DNA of 64,000 nt from Mycobacterium heidelbergense (GCF_010730745.1 NZ_AP022615.1:4278001-4342000), one strand, 5' to 3'. Positions 30,397-39,834 are shown, counted from the first letter of the stretch. Notes: generated by a model from the sequence alone, not told the origin. Numbers and translations: made by a program.

Positions 30397-30957
30397 GTGC
30401 GGGCGTTAATCGTCGTCGACGTGCAAAACGACTTCTGTGAGGGCGGGTCGGTGCCGGTGGCCGGCGGCGCCGCCCTGGCCTCCGCCATCAGCGACTACCT
30501 GGCCGGCGAGCCCGGCTACGGCCACGTCGTGGCGACCGAGGATTTCCACATCGACCCGGGTGACCATTTCTCCGACCACCCGGATTACTCGTCGTCCTGG
30601 CCACCGCACTGCGTCGCCGGAAGCCCGGGGGCGGATTTTCATCCCGACCTGGACATCGGCCGGATCGAGTCGGTCTTCCGTAAGGGTGCCTACGCCGCGG
30701 CGTACAGCGGATTCGAGGGCGTCGACGACGATGGGACCCCGCTGCTCGACTGGTTGCGACGGCGCCGGGTCGACGAGGTCGACGTGGTCGGCATCGCCAC
30801 CGACCATTGCGTCCGGTGCACCGCCGAGGACGCGGCGCGGGCCGGCCTGACCACCAGGGTGTTGGTGGACCTGACCGCGGCCGTGGCGGCGGACTCGGCC
30901 GTGGCGGCGCTCACGGAGATGCGAACCGTCGGCGTCGAGCTGGTCGGCGGCCGCTGA
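30397..30957 (+). CDS. pncA: Nicotinamidase/pyrazinamidase PncA
   Basis: 186 residues, exactly the M. tuberculosis length when started at GTG 30397. It hydrolyses nicotinamide to nicotinate and activates pyrazinamide. Catalytic triad Asp8, Lys96 and Cys138 (IATDHCVR) and metal ligands Asp49, His51, His57 and His71 (DFHIDPGDHF, WPPHC) are all present. An ATG nine bases upstream (30388) is also in frame, but the -10 box overlaps it, so GTG 30397 is preferred. The stop TGA overlaps the ATG of the Rv2042c-like gene (TGATG at 30955-30959), indicating translational coupling. No catalytic residue is missing, so the enzyme should be active. Confidence 0.96.
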   Translation: MRALIVVDVQNDFCEGGSVPVAGGAALASAISDYLAGEPGYGHVVATEDFHIDPGDHFSDHPDYSSSWPPHCVAGSPGADFHPDLDIGRIESVFRKGAYAAAYSGFEGVDDDGTPLLDWLRRRRVDEVDVVGIATDHCVRCTAEDAARAGLTTRVLVDLTAAVAADSAVAALTEMRTVGVELVGGR

Positions 30958-31758
30958 TGGTGGTGCCACTGGATCGCGAGCAGCTGCTGGCCGCCGTGGA
31001 GCGGTCGCCGCAGGCGGCCGCCGCGCACGACCGCGCCGGCTGGGTGGGGCTGTTTGCCGCCGACGGCCGAATCGAAGACCCCGTGGGCTCGCGCCCGCAC
31101 GTCGGGCGCGAGCAGATCGGCCGGTTTTACGACACCTTCATCGATCCGCGTGACATCAAGTTCCATCGCGATCTCGATATCGTGTTCGGCACCACCGTTT
31201 TGCGCGATCTCGAACTCGAGGTGGCGATGGGTCCGGCGGTGACGATGTACATTCCGGCGTTCCTGCGTTACGACCTCCGAGAAGCCAACGGCCAGTGGCA
31301 GATCGCCGAGCTGGAGGCCTACTGGGAGTTGCCGGCGATGATGCTGCAGTTCCTGCGAACCGGGTCGCGAGCGGCCTCGCCCGCCCTGCAACTGTCGCGC
31401 GGCTTGCTGACCAATCAGCGGTTGCGGGGGGACCGCGGGTTTCCTGGCCGGCTTTCGACGGGTGGGCGCGCGGCACAAGAAGCTGGTGGAGGCGTTCCTC
31501 GGCTTCGTCGCGCGGGGAGACACGTTCGGCGCGCCGCGTGCGCTGTCACCAACCGCCCCAATAACTTTGGGCGACGACAACCCGCTCGACGTCGCAGAAC
31601 TTGTGGAGCAACTCAGCGGGGCCGGCTGGACCAAGATGATCGGAGCGGGTCCCACGGTCGCGGTTTCGCTCAACTCCGCGCATGGGCGCGGCATCATGTT
31701 CGCCGACGTGGTGTGGCGGGGCAACGCGATCAACCGGATTCGCTACTTCCCGGCCTGA
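30957..31758 (+). pseudogene. Rv2042c-like SnoaL/ketosteroid-isomerase-like gene with +1 frameshift
   Basis: The frame starting at ATG 30957 (MVVPLDREQLLAAVERSPQ) reads a SnoaL-like domain to about 31425 and then loses similarity. The rest of the protein (GFLAGFRRVGARHKKLVEAF to RIRYFPA, stop 31756-31758) is in the next frame. Removing one G from the GGGGGG run at 31426-31431 joins them as LRGTAGFLAGFRR, giving ~266 residues, about the length of Rv2042c. So either the gene is broken in this strain or the run was miscounted. It is coupled to pncA by a TGATG overlap. The function of the intact family is unknown; the fold suggests a small-ligand binding cone. Confidence 0.75.
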
Positions 31759-31781
31759 TCTCCCGCCCTCCGGAAGCCCTT

Positions 31782-32132
31782 TCAGCGCGCGACCATCAGC
31801 GCCAGCGTCGCCGCCGACAGGCCCAGGAAGGCGCCCGGGAACGCGATGTTGTAGAGGACGCGGGCCCTCACGTGCGTCCCGACCGCGCCGACAAAGAACA
31901 GGACCAGGCCGACGGCGGCCGCAATTCCCAAGGCCCGCAGGCCCAGCAGCCCGACGACCAGCCCCAGGGCCCCGGCCAGCTTGGCCAAGCCCAGCGCCGG
32001 CAACCAGGAGCGTGGCACACCGACCTTGGCCGAATTGGCCAGCACGAATCCCGCCGGGATGAGGTCGGCCACGGCGATTCCTCCGGTGATGACCGCGGTG
32101 GTTACCGTCACGATGATGAGTGCCGTGTTCAT
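31782..32132 (-). CDS. DoxX-like small membrane protein
   Basis: 116 residues with four predicted membrane helices (about 2-22, 45-63, 68-86 and 93-113) and little else; the pattern AKVGVPRSWLPALGLAKLAGALGLVVGL is typical of the DoxX_2 group. ATG 32132 begins with the first helix; the upstream frame to 32207 is not convincing. It is divergent from an ECF sigma gene with a SnoaL-like tail. Genes for small DoxX or carboxymuconolactone-type proteins are frequent neighbours and targets of such ECF41-like sigma factors (established for the group), so this is a likely target. In M. tuberculosis this gene and the sigma gene are absent between Rv2042c and Rv2041c. Confidence 0.75.
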   Translation of the reverse strand: MNTALIIVTVTTAVITGGIAVADLIPAGFVLANSAKVGVPRSWLPALGLAKLAGALGLVVGLLGLRALGIAAAVGLVLFFVGAVGTHVRARVLYNIAFPGAFLGLSAATLALMVAR

Positions 32133-32259
32133 CGGATCAATCCCTTGTCTTGCAGCCGTTTCCGCAGCGGCGAGCCGAATGGCCGCCAGGCCCGGTGCGG
32201 CGCACAATCGGTAAGGTCATGGTGCTGGTCTCCTTTGCGACAGAGAGTTCGATGGATGT

Positions 32260-32298
32260 GGTCACCTTCTTGACGACTCGCACGCGGAAAAGGTGACC
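32260..32298 (+). promoter_or_regulatory. 9-bp inverted repeat covering the sigma-gene ribosome site
   Basis: GGTCACCTT (32260-32268) and AAGGTGACC (32290-32298) are perfectly complementary with a 21-nt loop. The right arm contains the only good ribosome site (AAGG, 6-7 nt before the ATG at 32300). In RNA a hairpin would hide the ribosome site; in DNA it could be an operator. Which applies is not decidable here. Confidence 0.45.
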
Positions 32299-32299
32299 C

Positions 32300-33244
32300 A
32301 TGACGACAACCGAGGATCTGGCGCGCCGCTTTGACGCGGATCGACGGCACCTGAGGTCGGTCGCGTTTCAGCTGCTGGGTTCGGCGGCCGACGCCGACGA
32401 CGCGGTGCAGTCGGCGTGGCTTAAGGCCAGCCGCGCCGACGTCGACACCATCGACAACCTCACCGGCTGGTTCACGACGATCACCGCGCGCGAGGCGCTC
32501 GACCAGCTCCGAGCGCGCAAGCGGCGCGCCGAGTGGCCGCTGGCCGACCCCGACGAACTGGACCGGCTGGCCGCGACCGCGTCGGCGTCGGCGGACGAGG
32601 ACGCGCTGCTGGCGGACTCCGTGGGCAGGGCGCTGCTCGTCGTGCTCGACCGGCTCTCACCCGCGCAGCGCGTCGCCTTCGTGCTGCACGATGTGTTCGC
32701 CACGCCGTTCGAGGAGATCGCCGGCCTGTTGGGCGGGTCCCCGGCGGCCGCCAAGAAGCTCGCGAGCCGGGCGCGTGCGCGGCTGCACGCCGGCCCGCCC
32801 GTCGAGCCGCGTCGCGCGGCCGAGCACCTCAAGATCGTGGACGCGTTTCTGGCGGCGTCCCGCGGCGGCGATATCGCCACATTGCTTGAGCTGCTGGCCC
32901 CCGACGTGGTCCGCCGGGTCGACGCGGCGCTGGTCCCCGCCGACGTGCCGACCGAGCTGCGCGGGGCTACCGAGGTCGCCGAGGAGACCCGCCGCTTCGC
33001 CCGGCGCGCGAGGGCCGGCGCCGTCATGCTCATCGACGGCGTCCCGGGCATCGTGATCGCCCCGCGCGGGCGCGCGCGGATCATGCTGCGGATCGGCGTC
33101 GGCGCCGACAACCGCATCCACACGATCGACATCACCGGCGATGCCGAGCGCGTGCGCCGGGCCGTCCTCGCGCTGCCGCAGTCTCAGGAACACCACAGGC
33201 CCATCGGGTACCAAGTACCTCATGCGGAGCGCCATGCTCGATAA
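32300..33244 (+). CDS. ECF sigma factor with SnoaL-like C-terminal domain (ECF41-like)
   Basis: 314 residues. Sigma region 2 spans ~5-75 (FQLLGSAADADDAVQSAWLK) and region 4 ~110-170 (LSPAQRVAFVLHDVFATPFEEIAGLLGGSPAAAKKLASRARARL). Residues ~178-300 form a SnoaL-like tail that in ECF41-type factors modulates activity in place of an anti-sigma. The DGGGK signature of classical ECF41 tails is not seen (VDAALVP at that place), so this is a variant, near SigJ/ECF56-type proteins. The ATG overlaps a hairpin (32260-32298). The stop lies inside the start region of the sugar-binding lipoprotein gene (11-bp overlap), so it is probably co-transcribed with the transporter. No zinc anti-sigma gene is adjacent. 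Confidence 0.85.
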   Translation: MTTTEDLARRFDADRRHLRSVAFQLLGSAADADDAVQSAWLKASRADVDTIDNLTGWFTTITAREALDQLRARKRRAEWPLADPDELDRLAATASASADEDALLADSVGRALLVVLDRLSPAQRVAFVLHDVFATPFEEIAGLLGGSPAAAKKLASRARARLHAGPPVEPRRAAEHLKIVDAFLAASRGGDIATLLELLAPDVVRRVDAALVPADVPTELRGATEVAEETRRFARRARAGAVMLIDGVPGIVIAPRGRARIMLRIGVGADNRIHTIDITGDAERVRRAVLALPQSQEHHRPIGYQVPHAERHAR

Positions 33245-34556
33245 GCCGTTCGGACGGCGGAGTCTGCTCCGGGGCGCCGGCGCGGCTACCGCCGCGGCAT
33301 TGGCACCGTGGGCCGCCGGCTGCGCTCCAGACGAAGACGCGCTGACGTTCTTTTTCGCGGCCAATCCCGACGAGCGCGACGCCAGGGTACGCATCGTCGA
33401 CGAATTCCAGCACCGCCACCCCGACATCAAGGTCCGCCCGGTGTTGTCCGCGCCGGGCGTCATGCAGCAGCTATCGACGTTCTGCGCCGGCGGCAAGTGC
33501 CCGGACGTGCTGATGGCGTGGGACCTGACCTACGCCGAACTGGCCGCCCGGGGGGTGCTGCTGGATCTCAACGCCATGCTGGCCCGCGACCAAGCCTTCG
33601 CGGCGGAACTGACGTCCGACGGCATCGGGGCGCTGTATGACACCTTCACCTTCAACGGGGGCCGGTACGCGCTCCCGGAGCAATGGTCCGGAAACTACCT
33701 GTTCTACAACAAACGGCTTTTCGCCGAGGCCGGGGCGCCGGCGCCACCCACCACGTGGGAGCGGCCGTGGAGCTTCGCCGAGTTCCTGGACACCGCCGCC
33801 GGCCTCACCAAGCGGGACGGATCCGGGCGGGTCACGCAGTGGGGCTTCGTCAACATGTGGTTTTCGTACTATTCGGCCGGGCTGTTCGCCATGAACAACG
33901 GGGTACCGTGGGCCACCCCGCTGAAGAACCCGACCCACTTCAATTTCGATAACGACGCCTTCATCGAGGCGGTGCAGTTCTACGCCGACCTGGCCAACAA
34001 GCACAAGGTGGCGCCCAACGCCTCCGAAGTGCAGTCGATGTCGACGCCCGACCTGTTCGCGGCGGGCAGGGCGGCGATCGCGATGGGCGGCCACTGGCGA
34101 TACCAGACTTTCATTCGGGCCGACGGGCTGGACTTCGACGTCACCTCGTTGCCGGTGGGGCCGCGCAGGCAGGGACAGCCTGCCCGCTCCGATATCGGTT
34201 CCACCGGGCTGGCCATCTCGGCGAGCAGTCGACGCAAGGAGCAGGCATGGGAATTCGTGAAATTCGCGACCGGCCCCGTCGGCCAGGCGTTGATCGGTGA
34301 ATCCAGCCTGTTCGTGCCGGTGCTGCGGTCGGCGCTCGACGCGACCGGATTCGCCAAAGCCCACCAGAATGTCGGCAACCTCGCGGTGCTCACCCAAGGA
34401 CCGGCGTACTCGGACGGGCTGCCGGTCACGCCGGCGTGGGAAAAGATCGTCGCCCTGATGGACCGCAGCTTCGGGCCCGTGCTGCGCGGATCCCGGCCGG
34501 CGACATCGCTGGCCGGTCTGTCGTCCGCCGTCGACGAGGTGCTGCGCACCCCATGA
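33234..34556 (+). CDS. Sugar ABC transporter substrate-binding lipoprotein (Rv2041c-like)
   Basis: 440 residues. The N-terminus has a twin-arginine motif (GRRSLLRG) and a lipobox ending at Cys30 (APWAAGC), so it is probably exported by Tat and lipid-anchored. The rest is a cluster-B/D extracellular solute-binding protein (TFFFAANPDERDARVRIVDEF, GKCPDVLMAWD, AAGRAAIAMGGHWRY). By context it binds a sugar or glycerol-phosphate-like solute for the permeases that follow. ATG 33234 is preferred over 33222 because GGAG lies just upstream. It overlaps the sigma gene by 11 bp and the first permease by ATGA. The order corresponds to Rv2041c-Rv2038c. Confidence 0.88.
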   Translation: MLDKPFGRRSLLRGAGAATAAALAPWAAGCAPDEDALTFFFAANPDERDARVRIVDEFQHRHPDIKVRPVLSAPGVMQQLSTFCAGGKCPDVLMAWDLTYAELAARGVLLDLNAMLARDQAFAAELTSDGIGALYDTFTFNGGRYALPEQWSGNYLFYNKRLFAEAGAPAPPTTWERPWSFAEFLDTAAGLTKRDGSGRVTQWGFVNMWFSYYSAGLFAMNNGVPWATPLKNPTHFNFDNDAFIEAVQFYADLANKHKVAPNASEVQSMSTPDLFAAGRAAIAMGGHWRYQTFIRADGLDFDVTSLPVGPRRQGQPARSDIGSTGLAISASSRRKEQAWEFVKFATGPVGQALIGESSLFVPVLRSALDATGFAKAHQNVGNLAVLTQGPAYSDGLPVTPAWEKIVALMDRSFGPVLRGSRPATSLAGLSSAVDEVLRTP

Positions 34557-35503
34557 CGTCGATCGACACATCCGCCGCGCCCGGGCCGGTCAACGCCGCG
34601 GGGCCCGGTCCTTCGCGACGACGGGCCCGGGCCGGCCGGCTATTCGTCGCGCCGAACCTGGCGGCGGTCGCGGTGTTCATGCTGTTCCCACTCGGATTCT
34701 CGCTGTACATGAGCTTTCAGCGGTGGGACGTCTTCAGGTCGCCAAAGTTCGTGGGCCTGAAGAACTTCGAAGAGCTCTTCACGTCCGACCCGCTCTTTCT
34801 CATCGCCATCCGCAACACCGTGATCTTCACCGTCGGCACGGTGGTGCCGACCATCGTCATCAGCGTCGTGGTGGCCGGCGTGCTGAACCGCAAGGTCAGG
34901 GGCATCGGCATCTTTCGCACCATCGTCTTTCTGCCCCTGGCCATCTCGTCGGTGGTGATGGCGGTCGTGTGGCAGTTCGTCTTCAACACCGACAACGGTT
35001 TGCTCAACATCATGCTCGGCTGGGTCGGGATCGGACCGGTCCCGTGGCTGGTCGAACCGAGGTGGGCCATGGTCTCGCTCTGTATCGTCAGCGTGTGGCG
35101 CAGCGTGCCGTTCGCCACCGTCATCCTGCTGGCGGCGATGCAGGGGGTTCCCGAGACCGTCTACGAGGCGGCCAAAATCGACGGCGCGGGCGAGATACGC
35201 CAGTTCGTGTTCATCACGGTGCCGCTGATCCGGGGAGCGATGTCGTTCGTGGGGGTCATTTCGATCATCCACGCGTTCCAGGCGTTTGACATGGTCTACG
35301 TCCTCAACGGCGCGAACGGCGGGCCCGAAACCGCGACCTATGTCCTGGGCATCATGCTGTTCCAGCACGCGTTCTCGTTCCTGGAATTCGGCTACGCGTC
35401 GGCGCTGGCATGGGTGATGTTCGCCATCCTGCTGGTGCTGACCGTGGTGCAATTGCGGCTCACCCGCCAGCGGTCCTGGGAGAATTCTCGTGGTCTCAAC
35501 TGA
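34553..35503 (+). CDS. Sugar ABC transporter permease, MalF type (Rv2040c-like)
   Basis: 316 residues with six membrane helices after a basic N-terminal stretch (~18-30). The EAA loop that contacts the ATPase is EAAKIDGAGEIRQFVFITVPLI (~203-224), with the conserved Gly. It forms the channel together with the next protein. The start ATG lies in ATGA with the preceding stop (34553-34556), so the start is secure, and the 3' end overlaps the next gene by 14 bp. Transport direction is import. The substrate is not identifiable from sequence. Confidence 0.9.
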   Translation: MTSIDTSAAPGPVNAAGPGPSRRRARAGRLFVAPNLAAVAVFMLFPLGFSLYMSFQRWDVFRSPKFVGLKNFEELFTSDPLFLIAIRNTVIFTVGTVVPTIVISVVVAGVLNRKVRGIGIFRTIVFLPLAISSVVMAVVWQFVFNTDNGLLNIMLGWVGIGPVPWLVEPRWAMVSLCIVSVWRSVPFATVILLAAMQGVPETVYEAAKIDGAGEIRQFVFITVPLIRGAMSFVGVISIIHAFQAFDMVYVLNGANGGPETATYVLGIMLFQHAFSFLEFGYASALAWVMFAILLVLTVVQLRLTRQRSWENSRGLN

Positions 35504-36332
35504 GAGTGTGTTCACGCGCAACGTCTTTCGCGGTGTCCTGGTCTACACCGCGCTGATCGGCATCGCGTGGTGCTGGCTGTTCCCGATCGCCTGGGCGGTG
35601 TCCGGCTCCCTGAAGGGGGAAGGCGAGGTGACCGAGCCAAGGCTGTTGCCGGCCCACCCGCGATGGTCGAACTACGCCGAGGTGTTTGCGCTGATGCCGT
35701 TCTGGCGCATGTTCTTCAACACCGTGCTGTACGCCGGATGCGTCACCGGCGGGCAGGTCTTCTTCTGCTCGCTGGCCGGATATGCCTTCGCGCGACTGCA
35801 ATTTCGCGGCCGCGACACCCTCTTCGTCTTGTACCTGGGCACCCTGATGGTGCCGTTGACCGTGACCGTGATCCCGCAGTTCATCATGATGCGGATCCTC
35901 GGGTGGGTCGACACGCCATGGGCGATGATCGTGCCGGGCTTGTTCGGCAGCGCTTTTGGCACCTACCTCATGCGCCAGTTCTTTCGGACGCTTCCGACCG
36001 ACCTCGAGGAGGCGGCCATCCTGGACGGTTGCTCGCCGTGGCAGATCTACTGGCGGATCCTGCTGCCCCATGCGCGGCCCGCGGTGATGGTGCTCGCGGT
36101 GCTCACCTGGGTCAACGTCTGGAACGACTTTCTGTGGCCGCTGCTGATGCTCCAGCGCAACAGCCTGGCCACGCTGACCCTCGGCCTGGTCCGGCTGCGG
36201 GGTGAATATGTCGCGCGCTGGCCGATAATCATGGCGATGTCGATGCTGATCATGCTGCCGCTGGTCATCATCTATGCGATCGCGCAGCGTTCCTTTGTCC
36301 GCGGCATCGCCGTCACCGGGCTCAACGGGTAG
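35490..36332 (+). CDS. Sugar ABC transporter permease, MalG type (Rv2039c-like)
   Basis: 280 residues with six membrane helices. The EAA loop is EEAAILDGCSPWQIYWRILLPHARPA (~171-196, key residues E, A, G, P). It ends TGLNG like other MalG-type proteins. The GTG at 35490 overlaps the previous gene; a shorter start is possible, but VSTESVFTRNVFRGVLVYT leads directly into helix 1. The ATPase gene begins 3 bp after the stop. Confidence 0.9.
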   Translation: MVSTESVFTRNVFRGVLVYTALIGIAWCWLFPIAWAVSGSLKGEGEVTEPRLLPAHPRWSNYAEVFALMPFWRMFFNTVLYAGCVTGGQVFFCSLAGYAFARLQFRGRDTLFVLYLGTLMVPLTVTVIPQFIMMRILGWVDTPWAMIVPGLFGSAFGTYLMRQFFRTLPTDLEEAAILDGCSPWQIYWRILLPHARPAVMVLAVLTWVNVWNDFLWPLLMLQRNSLATLTLGLVRLRGEYVARWPIIMAMSMLIMLPLVIIYAIAQRSFVRGIAVTGLNG

Positions 36333-36335
36333 AAC

Positions 36336-37406
<1,071 letters not shown>

Positions 37407-37419
37407 GCAACGCCCGAGC

Positions 37420-38379
37420 ATGAGCGCCGCGCGCGCCGACCTGGTGTGCGAAGGCGGCGGCGTCCGGGGGATCGGGCTGGTCGGGGCGGTGGATGCGCTG
37501 GCCGAAGCCGGCTACCGATTCCCCCGCGTCGCGGGCAGCAGCGCGGGCGCGATCGTCGCGTCGCTGGTGGCCGCGCTGCAGGTGGCCGGTGAGCCGCTGA
37601 CCCGGCTCGCCGAGGTGATGCGCACCATCGATTATCGGAAATTCTTGGACCGCAACATGATTGGGCGACTGCCGGTGATCGGCGGGGGACTGTCGTTGCT
37701 GGTGTCCGACGGCGTCTATCGCGGGGCCTACCTCGAACGGCTGCTGGCCGGGCTGCTCGGCGACCTGGGCGTGCGGACCTTCGGCGACCTGCGCACCGGC
37801 GAAGGGCCCGAGCAGTTCGCCTGGTCGCTGGTGGTGACCGCCAGCGATCTCTCACGGCGCCGGCTGGTTCGCATCCCGTGGGACCTCGGCTCCTATGGCA
37901 TTGACCCGGACGGCTTTTCGGTGGCGCGCGCCGTGCACGCCTCGTCGGCGATTCCGTACGTGTTCGAGCCCGTGCGGGTGGCCGGCGCCACCTGGGTCGA
38001 CGGCGGGTTGCTGTCGGACTTTCCGGTGGAGCTCTTCGACCGGGCGAACCCGCGCTGGCCAACGTTCGGGATCCGGTTGTCGGCCCGCCCCGGCATTCCT
38101 CCCACCCACGCCGTGCACGGGCCGGTGTCGTTGGGAATCGCCGCGATAGAAACACTGGTCAGCAATCAGGACAACGCCTACATCGATGACCCCTGCACCG
38201 TTCGGCGCACCATCTTTGTGCCCGCCGACGAGGTGAGCCCGATCGACTTCGACATCACCGCCGAACAACGCGAGGCCCTCTATCGGCGCGGATCGCAAGC
38301 GGGCCAGCAATTCCTGCGGACGTGGAACTACGCGGACTTCCTCGCGGCCTGCGGCGGTCCGGTCACGCCGACGTCGTGA
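37420..38379 (+). CDS. Patatin-like phospholipase (Rv2037c-like)
   Basis: 319 residues. The patatin catalytic elements are present: oxyanion GGGVRGIG near the N-terminus, nucleophile in GSSAG, and the dyad Asp in WVDGGLLSDFP. Such enzymes cleave acyl esters of phospholipids or neutral lipids. No clear signal peptide or membrane anchor is seen, apart from a hydrophobic stretch near residue 45-58. The ATG at 37420 gives MSAARADLVCEGGG; the frame stays open upstream through the ATPase gene's end, but a TTG at 37399 is the only near alternative. It is the last gene of the Rv2042c-Rv2037c-like block, followed by a convergent DUF3349 gene. Confidence 0.88.
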   Translation: MSAARADLVCEGGGVRGIGLVGAVDALAEAGYRFPRVAGSSAGAIVASLVAALQVAGEPLTRLAEVMRTIDYRKFLDRNMIGRLPVIGGGLSLLVSDGVYRGAYLERLLAGLLGDLGVRTFGDLRTGEGPEQFAWSLVVTASDLSRRRLVRIPWDLGSYGIDPDGFSVARAVHASSAIPYVFEPVRVAGATWVDGGLLSDFPVELFDRANPRWPTFGIRLSARPGIPPTHAVHGPVSLGIAAIETLVSNQDNAYIDDPCTVRRTIFVPADEVSPIDFDITAEQREALYRRGSQAGQQFLRTWNYADFLAACGGPVTPTS

Positions 38380-38410
38380 GCGGCCCGAGCCATCGGGGCG
38401 TGGCAAAAAC

Positions 38411-38698
38411 CTAGCCGCGTGCGCGGCCCATCGCGTCCAGGCGGCGTTTGACGCGCGCGATGTCATCCTGCGAGGGCATGTCGTTGGTGATGTGGGTGAT
38501 CGCCACGCCGACGTCGGTGGCGCTGATCGGCCGGCGGCCGTGCATCACGAGCCCGCTTGTGATGGCGCTGATCTCGTCGCTGGAGGCGCGCCGGTGCGAC
38601 AGCGCCGCCAGCGGCACGTAACCGGTCGTCGGCATGCCGTTCGGGTAGCCGGCCCGCAAGAAAGCGACAATGCTCGAAACCCAATGGGACAGGTCCAT
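38411..38698 (-). CDS. DUF3349 domain protein
   Basis: 95 residues. The sequence WVSSIVAFLRAGYPNGMPTTGYVPLAALSHRRASSDE is the signature of the small actinobacterial DUF3349 helical family, whose function is unknown; mycobacteria have several copies. A good ribosome site (GAGG) is 7-8 nt before the ATG at 38698. The protein has no signal or membrane segment. It converges with the patatin gene and is divergent from the DUF3097 gene across an AT-rich spacer with a palindrome. Confidence 0.85.
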   Translation of the reverse strand: MDLSHWVSSIVAFLRAGYPNGMPTTGYVPLAALSHRRASSDEISAITSGLVMHGRRPISATDVGVAITHITNDMPSQDDIARVKRRLDAMGRARG

Positions 38699-38813
38699 AT
38701 ATCCACCTCGCTAACCGCCACACGCTAAGCACTAGCGGCATTTAGCAACGTAGCATCGGCAACGCCATCAGCCCGGTAAGACAACGCAGTTACTTGCAAT
38801 TTATTTATGGAAT

Positions 38814-38833
38814 ATTCAGACATATGCCTGAAT
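38814..38833. promoter_or_regulatory. 20-bp near-palindrome, operator-like
   Basis: ATTCAGACATATGCCTGAAT: half-sites ATTCAG/CTGAAT flank CATATG with one mismatched pair. It sits in the most AT-rich part of the spacer between the divergent DUF3349 and DUF3097 genes, about 93 bp before the latter. Binding protein unknown. Confidence 0.4.
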
Positions 38834-38913
38834 TCTTAGCGCTTTGCCTCGCTTCGAATTTCGTGATCGCCGGTCGCGGCGCGCCGTAACGATATTCGGC
38901 CGCAAGGCTTTCC

Positions 38914-38919
38914 TAGTAT
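38914..38919 (+). promoter_or_regulatory. -10 box of the DUF3097 gene, leaderless spacing
   Basis: TAGTAT matches TANNNT and ends 6 nt before the GTG at 38926, typical for a leaderless transcript. No ribosome site is present, which fits. Confidence 0.5.
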
Positions 38920-38925
38920 TGCCGG

Positions 38926-39756
38926 GTGGATCGCTACGGAACCGACGTTCTGGCCGCGGGGCGGCGCAAGCCCCGCTCGACCGAGCACCCCGCCGAACTC
39001 GGCCTGGTCGTCGAGGACGCGGAGACCGGCTATGTCGGCGCGGTGGTGCGAGTCGAATACGGCCGCGTCGACCTGGAGGACCGGCACGGCCACACCCGTG
39101 GCTTTCCGCTCGGCCCCGGATACCTGCTCGAAGGCCGCCCGGTCATCCTCACCGCGCCGCGCCGCCCGGCGCCACCCACGGCGGGCAGGACGGCGTCCGG
39201 TTCGGTCGCGGTTCCGGTCGCCCGCGCCAGGATCGCCCGGACCAGCCGGATCTATGTCGAGGGCCGCCACGACGCCGAACTCATCGCCCAGGTCTGGGGC
39301 GAGGACCTGCGGGTCGAGGGTGTCGTCGTCGAGCACCTCGGTGGCGTGGACGACCTGGCGGGCATCGTCGCGGAGTTCGCCCCCGGTCCCGGACGCCGGC
39401 TGGGTGTGCTCGTCGACCACCTCGTCGAGGGCTCGAAGGAGGCGCGGATCGCCGAGGCGGTGCGGCGGGGGCCCGGCGGCCCGGACACCCTGGTGGTCGG
39501 TCACCCCTATGTCGACATCTGGCAGGCCGTCAAGCCGCAGCGGCTTGGCCTGGCGGCCTGGCCGGCGGTGCCGCGGCACATCGAGTGGAAGCACGGCGCG
39601 TGCGCGGCGCTCGGCCTGCCGCACGCCGACCAGGCCGACATCGCCAGGGCTTGGCGCCGCATCCGCTCGCGGGTGCGCGACTGGAACGACCTGGAACCGG
39701 CGCTCATCGGCCGCGTCGAGGAGCTCATCGACTTTGTGACCCAACCCGGCCCGTGA
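38926..39756 (+). CDS. DUF3097 domain protein
   Basis: 276 residues, a conserved actinobacterial family of unknown function. The N-terminal ~80 residues form a beta-rich part (VVRVEYGRVDLEDRHGH). The middle, RIYVEGRHDAELIAQVWGEDLR followed by VLVDHLVEGSKEARI, has the spacing of a Toprim-like fold (Glu after the first strand, DxxxEG later), suggesting a nucleic-acid or nucleotide role; this is inference. GTG 38926 is supported by the leaderless -10 box. The next gene, efeU, starts 78 bp downstream with its own iron box. Confidence 0.85.
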   Translation: MDRYGTDVLAAGRRKPRSTEHPAELGLVVEDAETGYVGAVVRVEYGRVDLEDRHGHTRGFPLGPGYLLEGRPVILTAPRRPAPPTAGRTASGSVAVPVARARIARTSRIYVEGRHDAELIAQVWGEDLRVEGVVVEHLGGVDDLAGIVAEFAPGPGRRLGVLVDHLVEGSKEARIAEAVRRGPGGPDTLVVGHPYVDIWQAVKPQRLGLAAWPAVPRHIEWKHGACAALGLPHADQADIARAWRRIRSRVRDWNDLEPALIGRVEELIDFVTQPGP

Positions 39757-39786
39757 CAAGCCCCGGCGCTTAACGGAGACCCGTAG

Positions 39787-39805
39787 TTAGGCTAGGCTAA
39801 GTCGA
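39787..39805 (+). promoter_or_regulatory. IdeR iron box before efeU
   Basis: TTAGGCTAGGCTAAGTCGA matches the 19-bp IdeR consensus TTAGGTTAGGCTAACCTAA at 14 of 19 positions, best in the left part. It ends 29 bp before the efeU ATG and overlaps possible -10 sequences (TAGGCT). Expected effect: repression of efeUOB when iron is plentiful. Confidence 0.75.
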
Positions 39806-39834
39806 CGGTCCCTCGTGGGACAGGAATCGGGTGC

